Positions 32,293-42,282 of a DNA stretch of 64,000 nucleotides are shown piece by piece (within the stretch, counting starts at the first letter, position 1; every line of letters starts with the position of its first letter). Origin of the DNA: CADCVQ01 sp038260305 (GTDB lineage Bacteria; Actinomycetota; Thermoleophilia; Solirubrobacterales; Solirubrobacteraceae); contig JBBSNY010000003.1 of assembly GCA_038260305.1 (NCBI GenBank), positions 131,177 through 195,176 on the forward strand. Reading direction: 5' to 3'. The position numbers were made by a program, and so were the translations under genes. The notes under the pieces are model-generated. The model did no database searches. It was not told the DNA's origin and was given only the letters and a program-made list of their open reading frames with translations.

Positions 32293-34371
32293 GTGCACAA
32301 GTCTGCCGACCGCATTCGCAACGTCGCCCTTATCGGTCATCGCGGAAGCGGGAAGACCTCGCTGCACGAGGCGCTGCTGTTCGAGGCGCGCGCCACCAAC
32401 CGCCTCGGGTCGGTGCCCGACGGCACGACGGTGTCGGACTCCGAGCCCGACGAGCAGGCGCGCCGGATGTCGATCTCGCTCGCGCTCAGCTCGTTCGAGT
32501 GGAACGACCGCAAGATCAATCTCATCGACACGCCCGGCGAGCCGAGCTTCGTGGCCGACGCGCTCGGCGCGATGCGCGTCTGCGAGTCGGCGGTCTTCGT
32601 CGTCAACGGCGTCATGGGCGTCGAGGTCACGACGCGCCGGCTGTGGGCGCGCGCCGAGGAGCTCGACCTCGCGCGGATGATCTTCGTGAACATGCTCGAC
32701 CGCGAGCGGGCCGACTTCTTCCGCGCCCTGGAGTCGCTCAAGGACGCCTTCGGCGCGCACGTCGTCGCGACCGAGATCCCGATCGGCTCCGAGCACGAGA
32801 TCTCCGGGATCGTCGACCTCGTCGACATGAAGGCCTACCGTTACGAGAATTCGACCCCGCCCACCCTCGACAACTGCACCGAGATCGCGATCCCCGATCA
32901 CATGCAGGCAGTCGCCGAGGAGTACCGCGAGAAGCTCATGGACGAGATCTGTGAAGTGAGCGACTCGCTCATGGAGCGCTACCTCGAGGGCGAGGCGATC
33001 GACCACGACGAGATCGTCACGGCGCTCAAGGACGGCACGAACCACGGCTCGCTGTTCCCCGTCACGTGCGGCGTGGCGACGCGCAACCTCGCCACGAACC
33101 GGCTGCTCGACGCGATCGTCGAGGACCTCCCGTCACCGGTCAAGCACGGCGGCCTCGAGTTGCCCGAGATCACGCTCGAGCATCGCGACGACGCGCCGCT
33201 GTACGCCTATGTCTTCAAGACGCGCGCCGACGCGTTCGCCGGTCGCATCAACCTGTTTCGCGTCTACCAGGGCGTCGTCAGGCACGACACGCAGGTCATG
33301 AACACGACGACGCATCACAAGGAGCGCATCGGCCAGCTACTCGTCTTCAGCGGCAAGGAGTCCGGTTACGCCGAGGAGTTCGGTCCCGGCGATATCGGCG
33401 CCGTCGCCAAGCTCAAGGAGTCCAAGGCCGGCGACTGGCTCGCCGAGCGCGACGAGCCGATCTCGATGCCGAAGATCGAGCTCCCCGCCCCGGTCATGGC
33501 CTTTGCGATGGAGGCCAAGGGCGACGAGGACAAGGTCTACACGTCGCTGCGCCGGCTGCAAGAGGAGGACCCGACGATCGACCTGCATCGCGACCCGGAG
33601 ACGGGCGATCAGATCATCGCGGGCCTGTCGCAGATGCACGTCGAGGTCATCATCGACCGGCTGAAGTCGCGTTTCGGGGCGGAGGTCACGCTGCACCCGC
33701 CACGCGTCCCCTACCAGGAGACGATCCGCAAGCCCGCGAAGGCTCACGGGCGCCACCGCAAGCAGTCCGGCGGGCGCGGGCAGTTCGGCGACTGCCACAT
33801 CACGATCGAGCCGCGCCCGGCCGGCGCCGGCTTCGAGTTCATCAACCACATCAAGGGCGGCGTCATCCCGACGTCGTTCATCCCGGCCGTCGAGAAGGGC
33901 GTCATCGAGGCGATGCAAGCCGGGCCGATCGCCGGCTGCCCGGTCAAGGACGTCAGCGTCACGGTCTTCGACGGCAGCTACCACACGGTCGACTCGTCGG
34001 AGATGGCGTTCAAGCTCGCCGGATCGATCGCGATGCGCGAGGCGATGGCGAACGCGGGGCCGGTCCTGCTCGAGCCGATCATGCTCGTGACGCTGTCGAT
34101 CCCCGAGGACTCCGTCGGCGACGTCATCGGCGACCTGAACTCGCGCCGCGGCCGGCCGCAGGGGATGGAGGGCGTCGGCGGCGGGCTGACCGAGGTCAAG
34201 GCCGAGGTGCCGATGGCCGAGATGCTGACGTACGCGCCCGACCTGCGCTCGCTGACCGGCGGCCAGGGCGACTACACGATGGCGTTCGCCCACTACGAGG
34301 AGGTCCCGGCGCAGCTTCAGCAGAAGGTCGTCGCGCAGGCTGCCGGCGACCGGGAGGCCGTCAGCGCGTAG
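32293..34371 (+). CDS. EF-G-like translational GTPase (EF-G paralogue)
   Basis: 692 residues with the five-domain EF-G architecture: GTPase with P-loop GHRGSGKTS (15-23) and DTPGEPSF, then domains II-V including GGRGQFGDCHITIEPRP and LNSRRGRPQGMEGVGGG. The G4 motif reads FVNMLDRERADF, where canonical EF-G has FVNKMDR, so the guanine-contacting lysine is replaced by methionine. This and the altered G1 (GHRGSGKTS, against GHIDAGKTT) place it with the actinobacterial EF-G-like group, not the housekeeping fusA. Function is unsettled. The GTG start has a strong GAGGAGAGGAGC upstream, and TAGCAT (32257-32262) marks a promoter. Confidence 0.88.
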   Translation: MHKSADRIRNVALIGHRGSGKTSLHEALLFEARATNRLGSVPDGTTVSDSEPDEQARRMSISLALSSFEWNDRKINLIDTPGEPSFVADALGAMRVCESAVFVVNGVMGVEVTTRRLWARAEELDLARMIFVNMLDRERADFFRALESLKDAFGAHVVATEIPIGSEHEISGIVDLVDMKAYRYENSTPPTLDNCTEIAIPDHMQAVAEEYREKLMDEICEVSDSLMERYLEGEAIDHDEIVTALKDGTNHGSLFPVTCGVATRNLATNRLLDAIVEDLPSPVKHGGLELPEITLEHRDDAPLYAYVFKTRADAFAGRINLFRVYQGVVRHDTQVMNTTTHHKERIGQLLVFSGKESGYAEEFGPGDIGAVAKLKESKAGDWLAERDEPISMPKIELPAPVMAFAMEAKGDEDKVYTSLRRLQEEDPTIDLHRDPETGDQIIAGLSQMHVEVIIDRLKSRFGAEVTLHPPRVPYQETIRKPAKAHGRHRKQSGGRGQFGDCHITIEPRPAGAGFEFINHIKGGVIPTSFIPAVEKGVIEAMQAGPIAGCPVKDVSVTVFDGSYHTVDSSEMAFKLAGSIAMREAMANAGPVLLEPIMLVTLSIPEDSVGDVIGDLNSRRGRPQGMEGVGGGLTEVKAEVPMAEMLTYAPDLRSLTGGQGDYTMAFAHYEEVPAQLQQKVVAQAAGDREAVSA

Positions 34372-34380
34372 CGCTCCAGG

Positions 34381-35031
34381 ATGTGGCCGCCGGAAGCGCT
34401 CGAGTTCCTGCGGGAGCTCGAGGACAACAACGATCGCGCCTGGTTTCGGGCCAACCGCGCGCGCTATGACGAGTACCTCGTCGAGCCGGCGCGCGCGCTC
34501 GCGGCGAGCGTCTCGCAGCTCGGCGAGGCGCGCCTGTTTCGTCCCTACAACGACGCCCGCTTCTCCAACCGACCGCCGATCAAGGAGCAGCTCGGCATCG
34601 CGATCGGCTACGGCGGCGCCGGCGGCTACTACGTCGAGCTGTCGCTCGACGGGCTGCTCGTCGGCGGCGGGATGCACCATCCCGCGGCCGACCAGATCGA
34701 GCGCTTTCGGCGCGCGATCGACGACGACCGCGTGGCGCCGGGCTTCGAACGGGCGCTGGGCAGCGCCCGCGACGCCGGCATGCAGATCATCGACCCGGTG
34801 CTGAAGCGCGCGCCACGCGGCTATCGCCCCGACCACCCGCGGATCGAGCACCTGCGGCGCAAGCACCTGACGCTGTATCGCCGCAACCCGCTCGAGCCGT
34901 GGCTGCACGACCCCGCCTGCGTGCTGCTCGTGGGCGCCCAACTGCACGCCACGACGCCGCTCGTGCAATGGCTGGCGCGGCACGTCGGACCGTCTCAGGC
35001 GCCCGTGCCTACCCGCGGCCGGGCTCGATAG
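34381..35031 (+). CDS. DUF2461 domain protein
   Basis: 216 residues. Typical DUF2461 (TIGR02453) sequence: EALEFLRELEDNNDRAWFRAN at the start, RPYNDARFSNRPPIKEQLG, GYYVELSLDGLLVGGGMHHP and RIEHLRRKHLTLYRR. No enzymatic function is established for the family. It follows the EF-G-like gene by 9 bases and probably shares its transcript. Confidence 0.88.
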   Translation: MWPPEALEFLRELEDNNDRAWFRANRARYDEYLVEPARALAASVSQLGEARLFRPYNDARFSNRPPIKEQLGIAIGYGGAGGYYVELSLDGLLVGGGMHHPAADQIERFRRAIDDDRVAPGFERALGSARDAGMQIIDPVLKRAPRGYRPDHPRIEHLRRKHLTLYRRNPLEPWLHDPACVLLVGAQLHATTPLVQWLARHVGPSQAPVPTRGRAR

Positions 35032-35113
35032 CAGCGCGGGCTCGGCCGCTTCAGCGCTCTGGACGATCGATTGATGGGCGCGAGGGCACCCTCGCCGGTA
35101 CCCTGCACGGCAG

Positions 35114-35893
35114 ATGACGCGCAAGTCCATCTCGACCACTCGCGCGGCGGTCGCCTGCGACGTCTGTGGCCGAACGCTGCTGCGTGGTGAGCATGCCGAT
35201 CCGTTCATCGCAGGCGGCGCGCGCCGCATGGTGTGCGAGCTGTGCACCGCGCGCGCCGCGAACGAGGGCTGGATCCGCGAGGGCGCCGACAACGCACTCG
35301 GGGTGCGCCGCACCGGCCCGCGCGGGGGTCGATCGCTGCTCGGGCGCCTGCGCCCGCCGCGCGTGCCGACGCGCCGTTTCACGCCCGACGAGGTCGTGCC
35401 CGTGTCGCGCCGGGGCTACAGCAACGTCGACCGCATCGAGTCCGCGGAGCTAGTGGCTCAGGACGCCGACGTCCGCCTCGCCGCTGCCGTCGAGCAGGAG
35501 GCGCTGGAGGCGGCGCCCGTCCCGGTCGCCGACGAGGTCGCGCCCTCCCGCGAGCCGCGCCATGTGCGCGCGGTGCCCACGAACGCCGACCTCAAGATGG
35601 CGCGCGCGCTCGACGTCTTCAACACGACCGCCCACCCGCGCCGGATCTCCGGCGTCGCGCGCTCGCTCGGGCAGCCCGCGGTGACGGTGCTGCCGTCAGA
35701 GACCGAGGGCTCGATCGTCTCGATCGTCGTCGGCTGGGAGCTGTGTTGGTATCGCTACGAGGTCGATCTCGCCGACGAGGCCGCCGGCGTGCGTGTCACC
35801 GGCCAGGGTGCCGAGCTCAGCGATCTGACGGCCGACGAGCTGCACGCCAACGCCGCCGCCGACGAGCGCGGCCTGCTCGTGCTTGCCGGATGA
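35114..35893 (+). CDS. Zinc-ribbon protein of unknown function
   Basis: 259 residues. An N-terminal CDVCGRTLLRGEHAD ... CELC pair of CxxC motifs (about 15-45) forms a likely zinc ribbon. A basic linker with GRRGYSNVDRIE-like sequence follows. The C-terminal domain (about 150-259) contains NADLKMARALDVFNTTAHPRRISGVARSL and SIVSIVVGWELCWYRYEVD. No family was recognised, though the well-formed C-terminal half looks conserved. TACCCT (35099-35104) lies 9 nt before the ATG, consistent with a leaderless mRNA. Confidence 0.65.
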   Translation: MTRKSISTTRAAVACDVCGRTLLRGEHADPFIAGGARRMVCELCTARAANEGWIREGADNALGVRRTGPRGGRSLLGRLRPPRVPTRRFTPDEVVPVSRRGYSNVDRIESAELVAQDADVRLAAAVEQEALEAAPVPVADEVAPSREPRHVRAVPTNADLKMARALDVFNTTAHPRRISGVARSLGQPAVTVLPSETEGSIVSIVVGWELCWYRYEVDLADEAAGVRVTGQGAELSDLTADELHANAAADERGLLVLAG

Positions 35894-35918
35894 GCCGCGA
35901 ACTCTCTAGGCTGGCGCG

Positions 35919-36161
35919 ATGATCTACTGCGTCGTGCCGGAGGCCCTCGAGGAGGAGCTCTTCGAGAAGCTCACGGCGTACTACGCCGACGACGATAACG
36001 TCACGGTCATCGTCGACCGCCGCAAGTCCGACCGGCGCAACAGGCGCGGGGCCGACGGCAGCGACCCGCCGACGCCCGATCCCGAGGTCGTCAAGCAGCG
36101 CGAGACGCGTGACCGACGCCGGGCCCGCGTGCCCGGCGAGTTCCCGACGATCGACCGCTAG
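35919..36161 (+). CDS. Small highly charged protein of unknown function
   Basis: 80 residues. The first 32 (MIYCVVPEALEEELFEKLT and YYADDDNVTVIVDRR) form a plausible alpha/beta unit; the rest is a basic, disordered tail rich in Arg and Asp. TAGGCT (35907-35912) is 6 nt before the ATG, the leaderless pattern. It follows the zinc-ribbon gene closely and precedes the RNase-H-like gene by 21 bases. Confidence 0.6.
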   Translation: MIYCVVPEALEEELFEKLTAYYADDDNVTVIVDRRKSDRRNRRGADGSDPPTPDPEVVKQRETRDRRRARVPGEFPTIDR

Positions 36162-36182
36162 CGGCCGGGCCGGGCCGGGCTC

Positions 36183-36584
36183 GTGAAGGTCGTCGTGCAC
36201 GTCGACGGCGGCGCGCGCGGCAACCCGGGGCCCGCGGCGGCCGGGGCGGTCGTCTCGACGCCGGACGGCGACGTGCTCGACGAGGCCTCCGAGCGGATCG
36301 GACTGGCGACGAACAACGTCGCCGAGTACCGCGGACTGCTGCTCGGGCTCGCGCGCGCCCGTGAGCTCGGCGCCGGCGAGGTCGAGGTCGTCAACGACTC
36401 CGAGCTCGTCGCGCGCCAGGTCAGCGGCGACTACAAGGTCAGGCACGCTGACCTCAAGCCGCTGCATGCCGCCGCGATCGAGGCGCTGAGCGGCTTCGAA
36501 CGGTGGTCGATCCGGTCGGTCCCGCGGACGCGCAACGCGCACGCCGACGCACTCGTCAACCGGGCGCTCGACGCCCCGCACTAG
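36183..36584 (+). CDS. Ribonuclease HI-family protein
   Basis: 133 residues, a single RNase H fold of the short archaeal/Rv2228c-type. Catalytic positions are seen in VHVDGGARGNPGPAAAGAV (D), NNVAEYRGLLLGL (E), VVNDSELVARQVSG (D) and RNAHADALVNRAL (D). The family hydrolyses RNA in RNA-DNA duplexes; the extended basic protrusion of E. coli RNase HI is absent. GTG start. Together with rnhB the window encodes both RNase H classes. Confidence 0.88.
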   Translation: MKVVVHVDGGARGNPGPAAAGAVVSTPDGDVLDEASERIGLATNNVAEYRGLLLGLARARELGAGEVEVVNDSELVARQVSGDYKVRHADLKPLHAAAIEALSGFERWSIRSVPRTRNAHADALVNRALDAPH

Positions 36585-36604
36585 CGGCGGCGCGGGCGGC
36601 GCAC

Positions 36605-37498
36605 ATGCTCGACGCCCTCGCCTCGCGTCCGGCGCTCGCCGCCGTTGCGGGCGCGCTGACGATCGCGTTCTCGGCGATCCTCGTGCACCTCGCGGGCGTC
36701 AGCCCGTCGACCGCCGCCGTCTATCGCTGCGCCTACGCGCTGCCCGTCCTCGCTCTGCTCGCGTTCGGCGAGCGCCGCTGCCACGGTCCGCCACCCGCGG
36801 GCAGCTGGCTGCGGGCGGCCGCGGCCGGGGCGTTCTTCGCCGCCGACCTCATCCTCTGGCACCACGCGATCGCCGACGTCGGTGCGGGCCTCGCGACGGT
36901 GCTCGCGAACCTGCAGGTCGTGCTCGTAGCGCTGGCGGCATGGCTGCTGCTCGGGGAGCGTCCGAGCCCCCGCGTCGCGATCGCGGTACCGCTGGTCTTC
37001 GGCGGGGCCGTGCTCATCTCGGGCGTCGTCGGCGACTCGGCGTTCGGCGCCGACCCGTCGCGCGGCGCGCTCTTCGGCGTCCTGACCGCGGTCGCCTACA
37101 CGGGCTTCATCCTCGTCCTGCGCGAGATGGGCCGCGACCTGCGCCGGCCCGCCGGGCCGCTGTTCGCCTCGACGCTCGTCGCGACACTCGTGGCGATCGT
37201 CGCGGGGGCGCTGCTCGGCGAGCTCGAGCTCGCTCCGAGCTGGCCGGCGCACGGCTGGCTCGTGACGCTCGCGCTGACGTCGCAGGTCCTCGGCTGGCTG
37301 CTGATCGCGATCGCGCTGCCGCGCCTGCCGGCGTCGCTGACCTCGATCGTGTTGACCGTCCAGCCGGTCGGATCGGTGCTGCTCGGCATCGTCCTGCTCG
37401 GGGAGGATCCCGCGCCGCCGCAGCTCGCCGGCGTCGCCGTCATCGTCGCCGGGATCGTCGTCGCGACCCGTCGCCCGTCGCGCCCGGCGGTGGCTTGA
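36605..37498 (+). CDS. EamA/DMT-family transporter
   Basis: 297 residues with about ten hydrophobic helices arranged as two EamA repeats (about 1-140 and 150-290). Features include YRCAYALPVLALL, LILWHHAIADVGAGLATVLANLQVVLVALAAW and, in the second half, SQVLGWLLIAIALPRLPASLTSIVLTVQPV. The family exports metabolites or amino acids; substrate unknown. The ATG at 36605 starts the first helix. Confidence 0.85.
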   Translation: MLDALASRPALAAVAGALTIAFSAILVHLAGVSPSTAAVYRCAYALPVLALLAFGERRCHGPPPAGSWLRAAAAGAFFAADLILWHHAIADVGAGLATVLANLQVVLVALAAWLLLGERPSPRVAIAVPLVFGGAVLISGVVGDSAFGADPSRGALFGVLTAVAYTGFILVLREMGRDLRRPAGPLFASTLVATLVAIVAGALLGELELAPSWPAHGWLVTLALTSQVLGWLLIAIALPRLPASLTSIVLTVQPVGSVLLGIVLLGEDPAPPQLAGVAVIVAGIVVATRRPSRPAVA

Positions 37499-37623
37499 GG
37501 GCGTGCCAAGCGTCGCCCGAACGTGCACGCCGTGGCTGCTCGGGCGCCCAAATGAACGCTTATGGTCGCTAAGGACTTGCGGGGTGGGTAGGGAGGGAGA
37601 AGACTCACAGCACCTCATCGGTT

Positions 37624-37643
37624 GCGCCCCGGGCATGGGGCGC
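37624..37643 (+). promoter_or_regulatory. Stem-loop in the leader of coxS
   Basis: GCGCCCC and its complement flank a GGGCAT loop, ending 22 bases before the coxS start codon and shortly before its Shine-Dalgarno GGAAGGAG. It could be the terminator of the upstream EamA gene or a leader structure for the cox operon. Confidence 0.4.
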
Positions 37644-37665
37644 GCCGTCTCTCGGAAGGAGACCC

Positions 37666-38156
<491 letters not shown>

Positions 38157-38160
<4 letters not shown>

Positions 38161-40622
38161 GCACGATCTCCGAAGCACCCGCAAAGCACGTCGGCCAGTC
38201 GATCCGCCGCAAGGAGGATCCGCGCCTGATCACCGGTCGCGCACAGTACGTCGACGACATCACCGTGCACGGCATGCTGTACATGTCGATCGTGCGCTCG
38301 ACCGAGGCGCACGCGAACATCGTTTCGATCGACAGCGCCGACGCGCTCGCGATGCCGGGCATCAAGGCGGTCTACACGGGCGAAGACCTCAGCGACCTGC
38401 TGGCGCCGCTGCCGATGGCGTGGGCGCCGCCCGGCGTCGAGGTCAAGGTGCCGGAGCGCTGGCCGCTCGCGCGAGGCAAGGTGTGTCATGTCGGCGACGC
38501 CGTCGCGATGGTCGTCGGCGAGGACAAGTACGGGGTCGTCGATGCCGCACACGCCGTGCGCGTCGAGTACGAGAACCTGCCGGTCGTCGTCGACGTCGAG
38601 GAGGCGCTGCAGGACAAGACGATCGTCCACGAGGCGCTCGGCACGAACAAGACGCACGAGTGGTCGATGGGCGGCGGTGACGTCGATGCGGCGATCGCCG
38701 AGGCGGACATCGTCATCGAGCGGCGGATCGTCAACCACCGCACCGCCGGTGCGTCGATCGAGCCGCGCGGGGTCATCGCCGAGTTCCGCGGCGGCGACCT
38801 GACGGTCTGGTCGTCGACGCAGGTGCCGCACCTGCTGCGCCTGTTCTACGCCGTCCAGATGGGCATCTCGGAGGATCACGTGCGCGTCATCGCTCCCGAG
38901 GTCGGCGGCGGCTTCGGCTCCAAGCTGCAGGTCTGCGCCGAGGAGACGCTCGCCGCGTGGGCCTCGCGCAAGCTCAAGCGCCCGATCAAGTGGATCGAGA
39001 CGCGGTCGGAGAACCTCGCGGTCACCCACCACGGCCGCGACCAGGTCGACTACGTCCGCATGGCGGCGAAGTCCGACGGCACGATCACCGCCTTCCACGC
39101 GAAGATCATCCAGGACTGCGGCGCGTACTTCGGGCTGCTGACGCCGATGATCCCCGAGCTCGGGGCCTTCGTCATGACGGGCTGCTACAAGATCGCGAAC
39201 GTCAAGACCGACATCGTCGGCGTGATCACGAACAAGTACATCACCGACGCGATCCGCGGCGCCGGGCGTCCCGAGATGACGCACATGATCGAGGTCACGA
39301 TCGACCAGCTCGCGGCCGAGCTGGGGATGGATCCCGCCGAGGTGCGGCGCAAGAACTTCATCCCCAAGGACGAGTTCCCCTACACGACGCCTTACGGCAT
39401 CACGTACGACTCGGGCGACTACGAGAAGACGTTCGACCGCGCGCTCGAGATGCTCGATCTGCCGGCGCTGCGTGCCGAGCAGGCCGAGTTGCGAGAGCAA
39501 GGCATTCTCAGAGGCGTCGGCTACTCGACGTACACGGAGATCTGCGGGCTGGCGCCCTCGCGGGCGGTCGGGCCGAAGGGCTTCGGTCTCGGCATCGGCC
39601 TCTACGAGTCGGCGCTCGTGCGCGTGCACCCGACCGGCTCGGTGACGGTCTTCACCGGCGCCTCGCCGCACGGCCAGGGCCACGAGACCGGCTTCGCGCA
39701 GATCATCGCCGATCGCCTCGGCGTCGATCCGGCGAACGTCGAGGTCATCCACGGCGACACCGCGACCGGGCCGATGGGCCTCGGCACGTACGGCTCGCGC
39801 TCGCTGGCGGTCGGCGGCGTCGCCGCGGCACATGCCGCCGAGAAGCTCGCGCTGAAGTGTCGGGAGATCGTCGCGTTCAACCTCGAGGCGTCCGTCGACG
39901 ACATCGAGGTCGGCAGCGGCAAGTTCCATCTCACGGGCGACCCGGACCAGGGCATGACGCTCGCCGAGGTCGCGGGCTGCGCGTACATCGACGCGAACGC
40001 GATGCCCGAGGGGATGGAGCTCGGGCTCGAGCAGACGCTGATCTACGACCCGTCGAACTTCGTCTTCCCATTCGGGGCGCACCTGTGCGTCGTGGACGTG
40101 GACGCGAAGACCGGCAAGGTCGAGGTCAAGCGCTGGATCGCGGTCGACGACTGCGGGCCGGCGATCAACCCGATGCTCATCAACGGGCAGGTGCACGGCG
40201 GCGTCGCGCACGGCATCGGCCAGGCGCTGTACGAGCAGATCGTCTACGACGACGCCGGTCAGCTCGTGACGGGAACGTTCATGGATTACGCGCTGCCGAC
40301 GGCGAGCGAGGTCCCGAGCTACGAGCTCGATCGGACGGAGACGCCGTCGCCATCGAACTCGCTCGGCGTCAAGGGCATCGGCGAGGCCGGAACGATCGCG
40401 GCGACGCCGGCGATCGTCAACGCCGTCATCGACGCGCTGCGCCACGAGGGCATCTCGTACATCGACATGCCGCTGACGCCGCTGCGCGTGTGGCAGGCGC
40501 TCCAGGAGGCTCGCGGCGACGGCGACGGGCCGCGCGACGGCGAGCAGGGGGTGGAGCTGCCCGACCAGGGCGTGAGCTCCGCCGGGTCCGGACCGACGAA
40601 GCCCGAAGGAGGTGTCGCATGA
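38157..40622 (+). CDS. coxL: Molybdenum hydroxylase large subunit, form II CoxL-like
   Basis: 821 residues with the xanthine oxidase/CODH large-subunit architecture: IRRKEDPRLITGRAQYVDDI at the N terminus, EVGGGFGSKL for the cofactor, GASPHGQGHETGFAQI and the C-terminal GVKGIGEAGTIAATPAI. The active-site loop reads YITDAIRGAGRPE, corresponding to AYRGAGR of form II CoxL and not the AYxCSFR of form I CO dehydrogenase, where the cysteine binds copper. Hence CO oxidation is possible but not assured; other substrates are open. An Asp/Gly/Pro-rich tail of about 35 residues is extra. It overlaps both coxS and coxM. Confidence 0.9.
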
Positions 40623-41467
40623 TCCCCGCTGCGTTTGACTACGCGGTGGCCGAGTCCGTCGATGACGCGATCCGGCTGCTGGGCGAAGGTGGCGAAGACG
40701 CCCGCATCCTCGCGGGCGGACACTCGCTGCTGCCGATGATGAAGCTGCGCTTCGCGAACCCGTCGCTGCTCGTCGACCTCGCCAGGGTCTCCGAGCTGCG
40801 CGGCGTGCAGGTCGGCGACGCGACCCTGACGATCGGCGCGCTGACGCGGCACGCCGACCTGCAGGGCCGCGAGGAGTACGGCCTGATCGGGGCCGCTGCG
40901 AGCCAGATCGCCGATCAGCAGGTCCGAAACCGCGGCACGATCGGCGGCTCGCTCGCCAACGGCGACGCTGCGGCGGACCTCCCCGCGGTGCTGCTCGCGC
41001 TCGGCGGCTCGGTCGTCGTGAGGGGCTCGGGCGGCGAGCGCGAGATCGCGGCGGAGGACCTCTTCCAGGGGTACCTCCAGACGTCGATCGCGCACGGCGA
41101 GGTGCTGACGCACGTCAAGGTCCCCGACCTCGCGGCCGCCGGCTACGGCTACGGCTACGAGAAGTTCAACCGCCGCTCCGAGGACTGGGCGATGGTCGGC
41201 GTCTGCGCGCTCGTCAAGCGGGCCGCCGACGGGACCTGCGAGGACGTCCGGATCGGGCTCACGCACATGGCGCAGACACCACTGCGGGCGAGCGCCGCGG
41301 AGGACGCGCTGCGCGGCCAGCCGCTGGATGCGGAGCACATCGCCGCGGCGGCCGAGCACGCCGCCGACGGCACGGAGCCGACGGGCGACCTCAACGCGAC
41401 TCCCGAGTACAAGCAGCACCTGGCGCGGGTGCTCTGCGAGCGTGCGCTGACGACGGCGGCGGGGTAG
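40619..41467 (+). CDS. coxM: Molybdenum hydroxylase FAD subunit, CoxM-like
   Basis: 282 residues. FAD-binding motifs AGGHSLLPMMKLRFANPSLLVDL and TIGGSLANGDAAADLPAVLLAL are the standard CoxM signatures, and a CO-dehydrogenase flavoprotein C-terminal domain follows (about 175-280). It passes electrons from the Fe-S subunit to quinone or another acceptor. The ATG is preceded by GGAGGTG at good spacing and overlaps the coxL stop. A strong palindromic hairpin follows the stop, closing the operon. Confidence 0.93.
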   Translation: MIPAAFDYAVAESVDDAIRLLGEGGEDARILAGGHSLLPMMKLRFANPSLLVDLARVSELRGVQVGDATLTIGALTRHADLQGREEYGLIGAAASQIADQQVRNRGTIGGSLANGDAAADLPAVLLALGGSVVVRGSGGEREIAAEDLFQGYLQTSIAHGEVLTHVKVPDLAAAGYGYGYEKFNRRSEDWAMVGVCALVKRAADGTCEDVRIGLTHMAQTPLRASAAEDALRGQPLDAEHIAAAAEHAADGTEPTGDLNATPEYKQHLARVLCERALTTAAG

Positions 41468-41486
41468 CCGGCCGGCCCGGGTAGGT

Positions 41487-41512
41487 GGTTCCGCGGCCTG
41501 GGCCGCGGAACC
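41487..41512 (+). terminator. 12-bp perfect stem hairpin after coxM
   Basis: GGTTCCGCGGCC and its exact complement are separated by TG, 19 bases after the coxM stop. The stem is far stronger than chance and has no T tract. The same design, 12 bp around two bases, follows the FetB-like gene at 55983, so it is probably the terminator form of this genome. Confidence 0.65.
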
Positions 41513-41535
41513 GATCAAACCGACCAAACCGACCA
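41509..41535 (+). repeat. Three 9-bp direct repeats AACCGAYCA
   Basis: AACCGATCA, AACCGACCA and AACCGACCA follow each other without gaps, starting in the last bases of the coxM hairpin and ending 3 bases before the -10 hexamer of the MocA-like gene. They occupy the -35 region, so they may be an activator or repressor site; origin from the hairpin arm by slippage is also possible. Confidence 0.5.
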
Positions 41536-41550
41536 ACTAACCTCGGTCGC

Positions 41551-42129
41551 GTGATCGCAGCCGTCATCCTCGCCGCCGGTGGGGCCTCGCGCTTTGGCTC
41601 GGCCAAGCAGCTGGCCGAGCTCGACGGCCGCCCGCTGCTCGAGCATGCGATCCGAGCGGTCGAGGCGGTGCCGACGATCGAGCGGATCGTCGTCGTGCTC
41701 GGCGCGCGGGCGCAGGAGATCCAGGCGGGCGTCGACTTCGGCTCGGCCGAGGTCGTCGTCTGCGAGGACTGGTCGACCGGACAGGCGGCGTCCCTGCGCA
41801 CCGGCATCGCGGCGGTGCGCGACAGCGCCGACGCCGTCGTGCTGACGCTCGGCGACATGCCGAAGATCACGCCGCAGGTCATCGCGCGCTTCGCCGACCT
41901 CGCCGACGAGCACGGTGCGCGGACCCGCGCGCGCGGGCTCTTCGACGGCGCGCCCGGCCACCCGGTCGCGCTCGGGAGCGCGTACTTCGACGACATGATG
42001 GGCCTCGAAGGCGATGTCGGCGCGCGCGAGGTGCTCAAGCGGATCGGCGCGTTCCCGATCGAGTGCGCCCACCTCTGCTCGGGCATCGACATCGACACGC
42101 CCGAGGCGTTGGACGAGCTGCGCTCCTGA
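41551..42129 (+). CDS. MocA-like molybdenum cofactor nucleotidyltransferase
   Basis: 192 residues. The N terminus AAVILAAGGASRFGSAKQLAEL is the nucleotide-binding signature of the MobA/MocA group, followed by TGQAASLRTGI, LTLGDMPKITPQVI and APGHPVALG. Members attach CMP to molybdopterin (MCD form), as needed by CODH and xanthine oxidase-type enzymes, which suits its place next to coxSLM. GTG start with TAACCT (41538-41543) 7 nt upstream and no ribosome site: leaderless. A nucleotidyltransferase for another sugar-like substrate is the alternative. Confidence 0.8.
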   Translation: MIAAVILAAGGASRFGSAKQLAELDGRPLLEHAIRAVEAVPTIERIVVVLGARAQEIQAGVDFGSAEVVVCEDWSTGQAASLRTGIAAVRDSADAVVLTLGDMPKITPQVIARFADLADEHGARTRARGLFDGAPGHPVALGSAYFDDMMGLEGDVGAREVLKRIGAFPIECAHLCSGIDIDTPEALDELRS

Positions 42130-42282
42130 GGGCCGGCCGCGTCCATGGCAGTCGTGTGAGAATCCGATCTCGGAGCAAGGCGCGGCTGCTACGGTGACCT
42201 GGAGCAACGTTCGCTGGGTTCGCTTCGCTCCTTGCCCCCCGCGCGACCGGTTCAGCCATCGAGCGCGGACAGGAGCGGGTCA

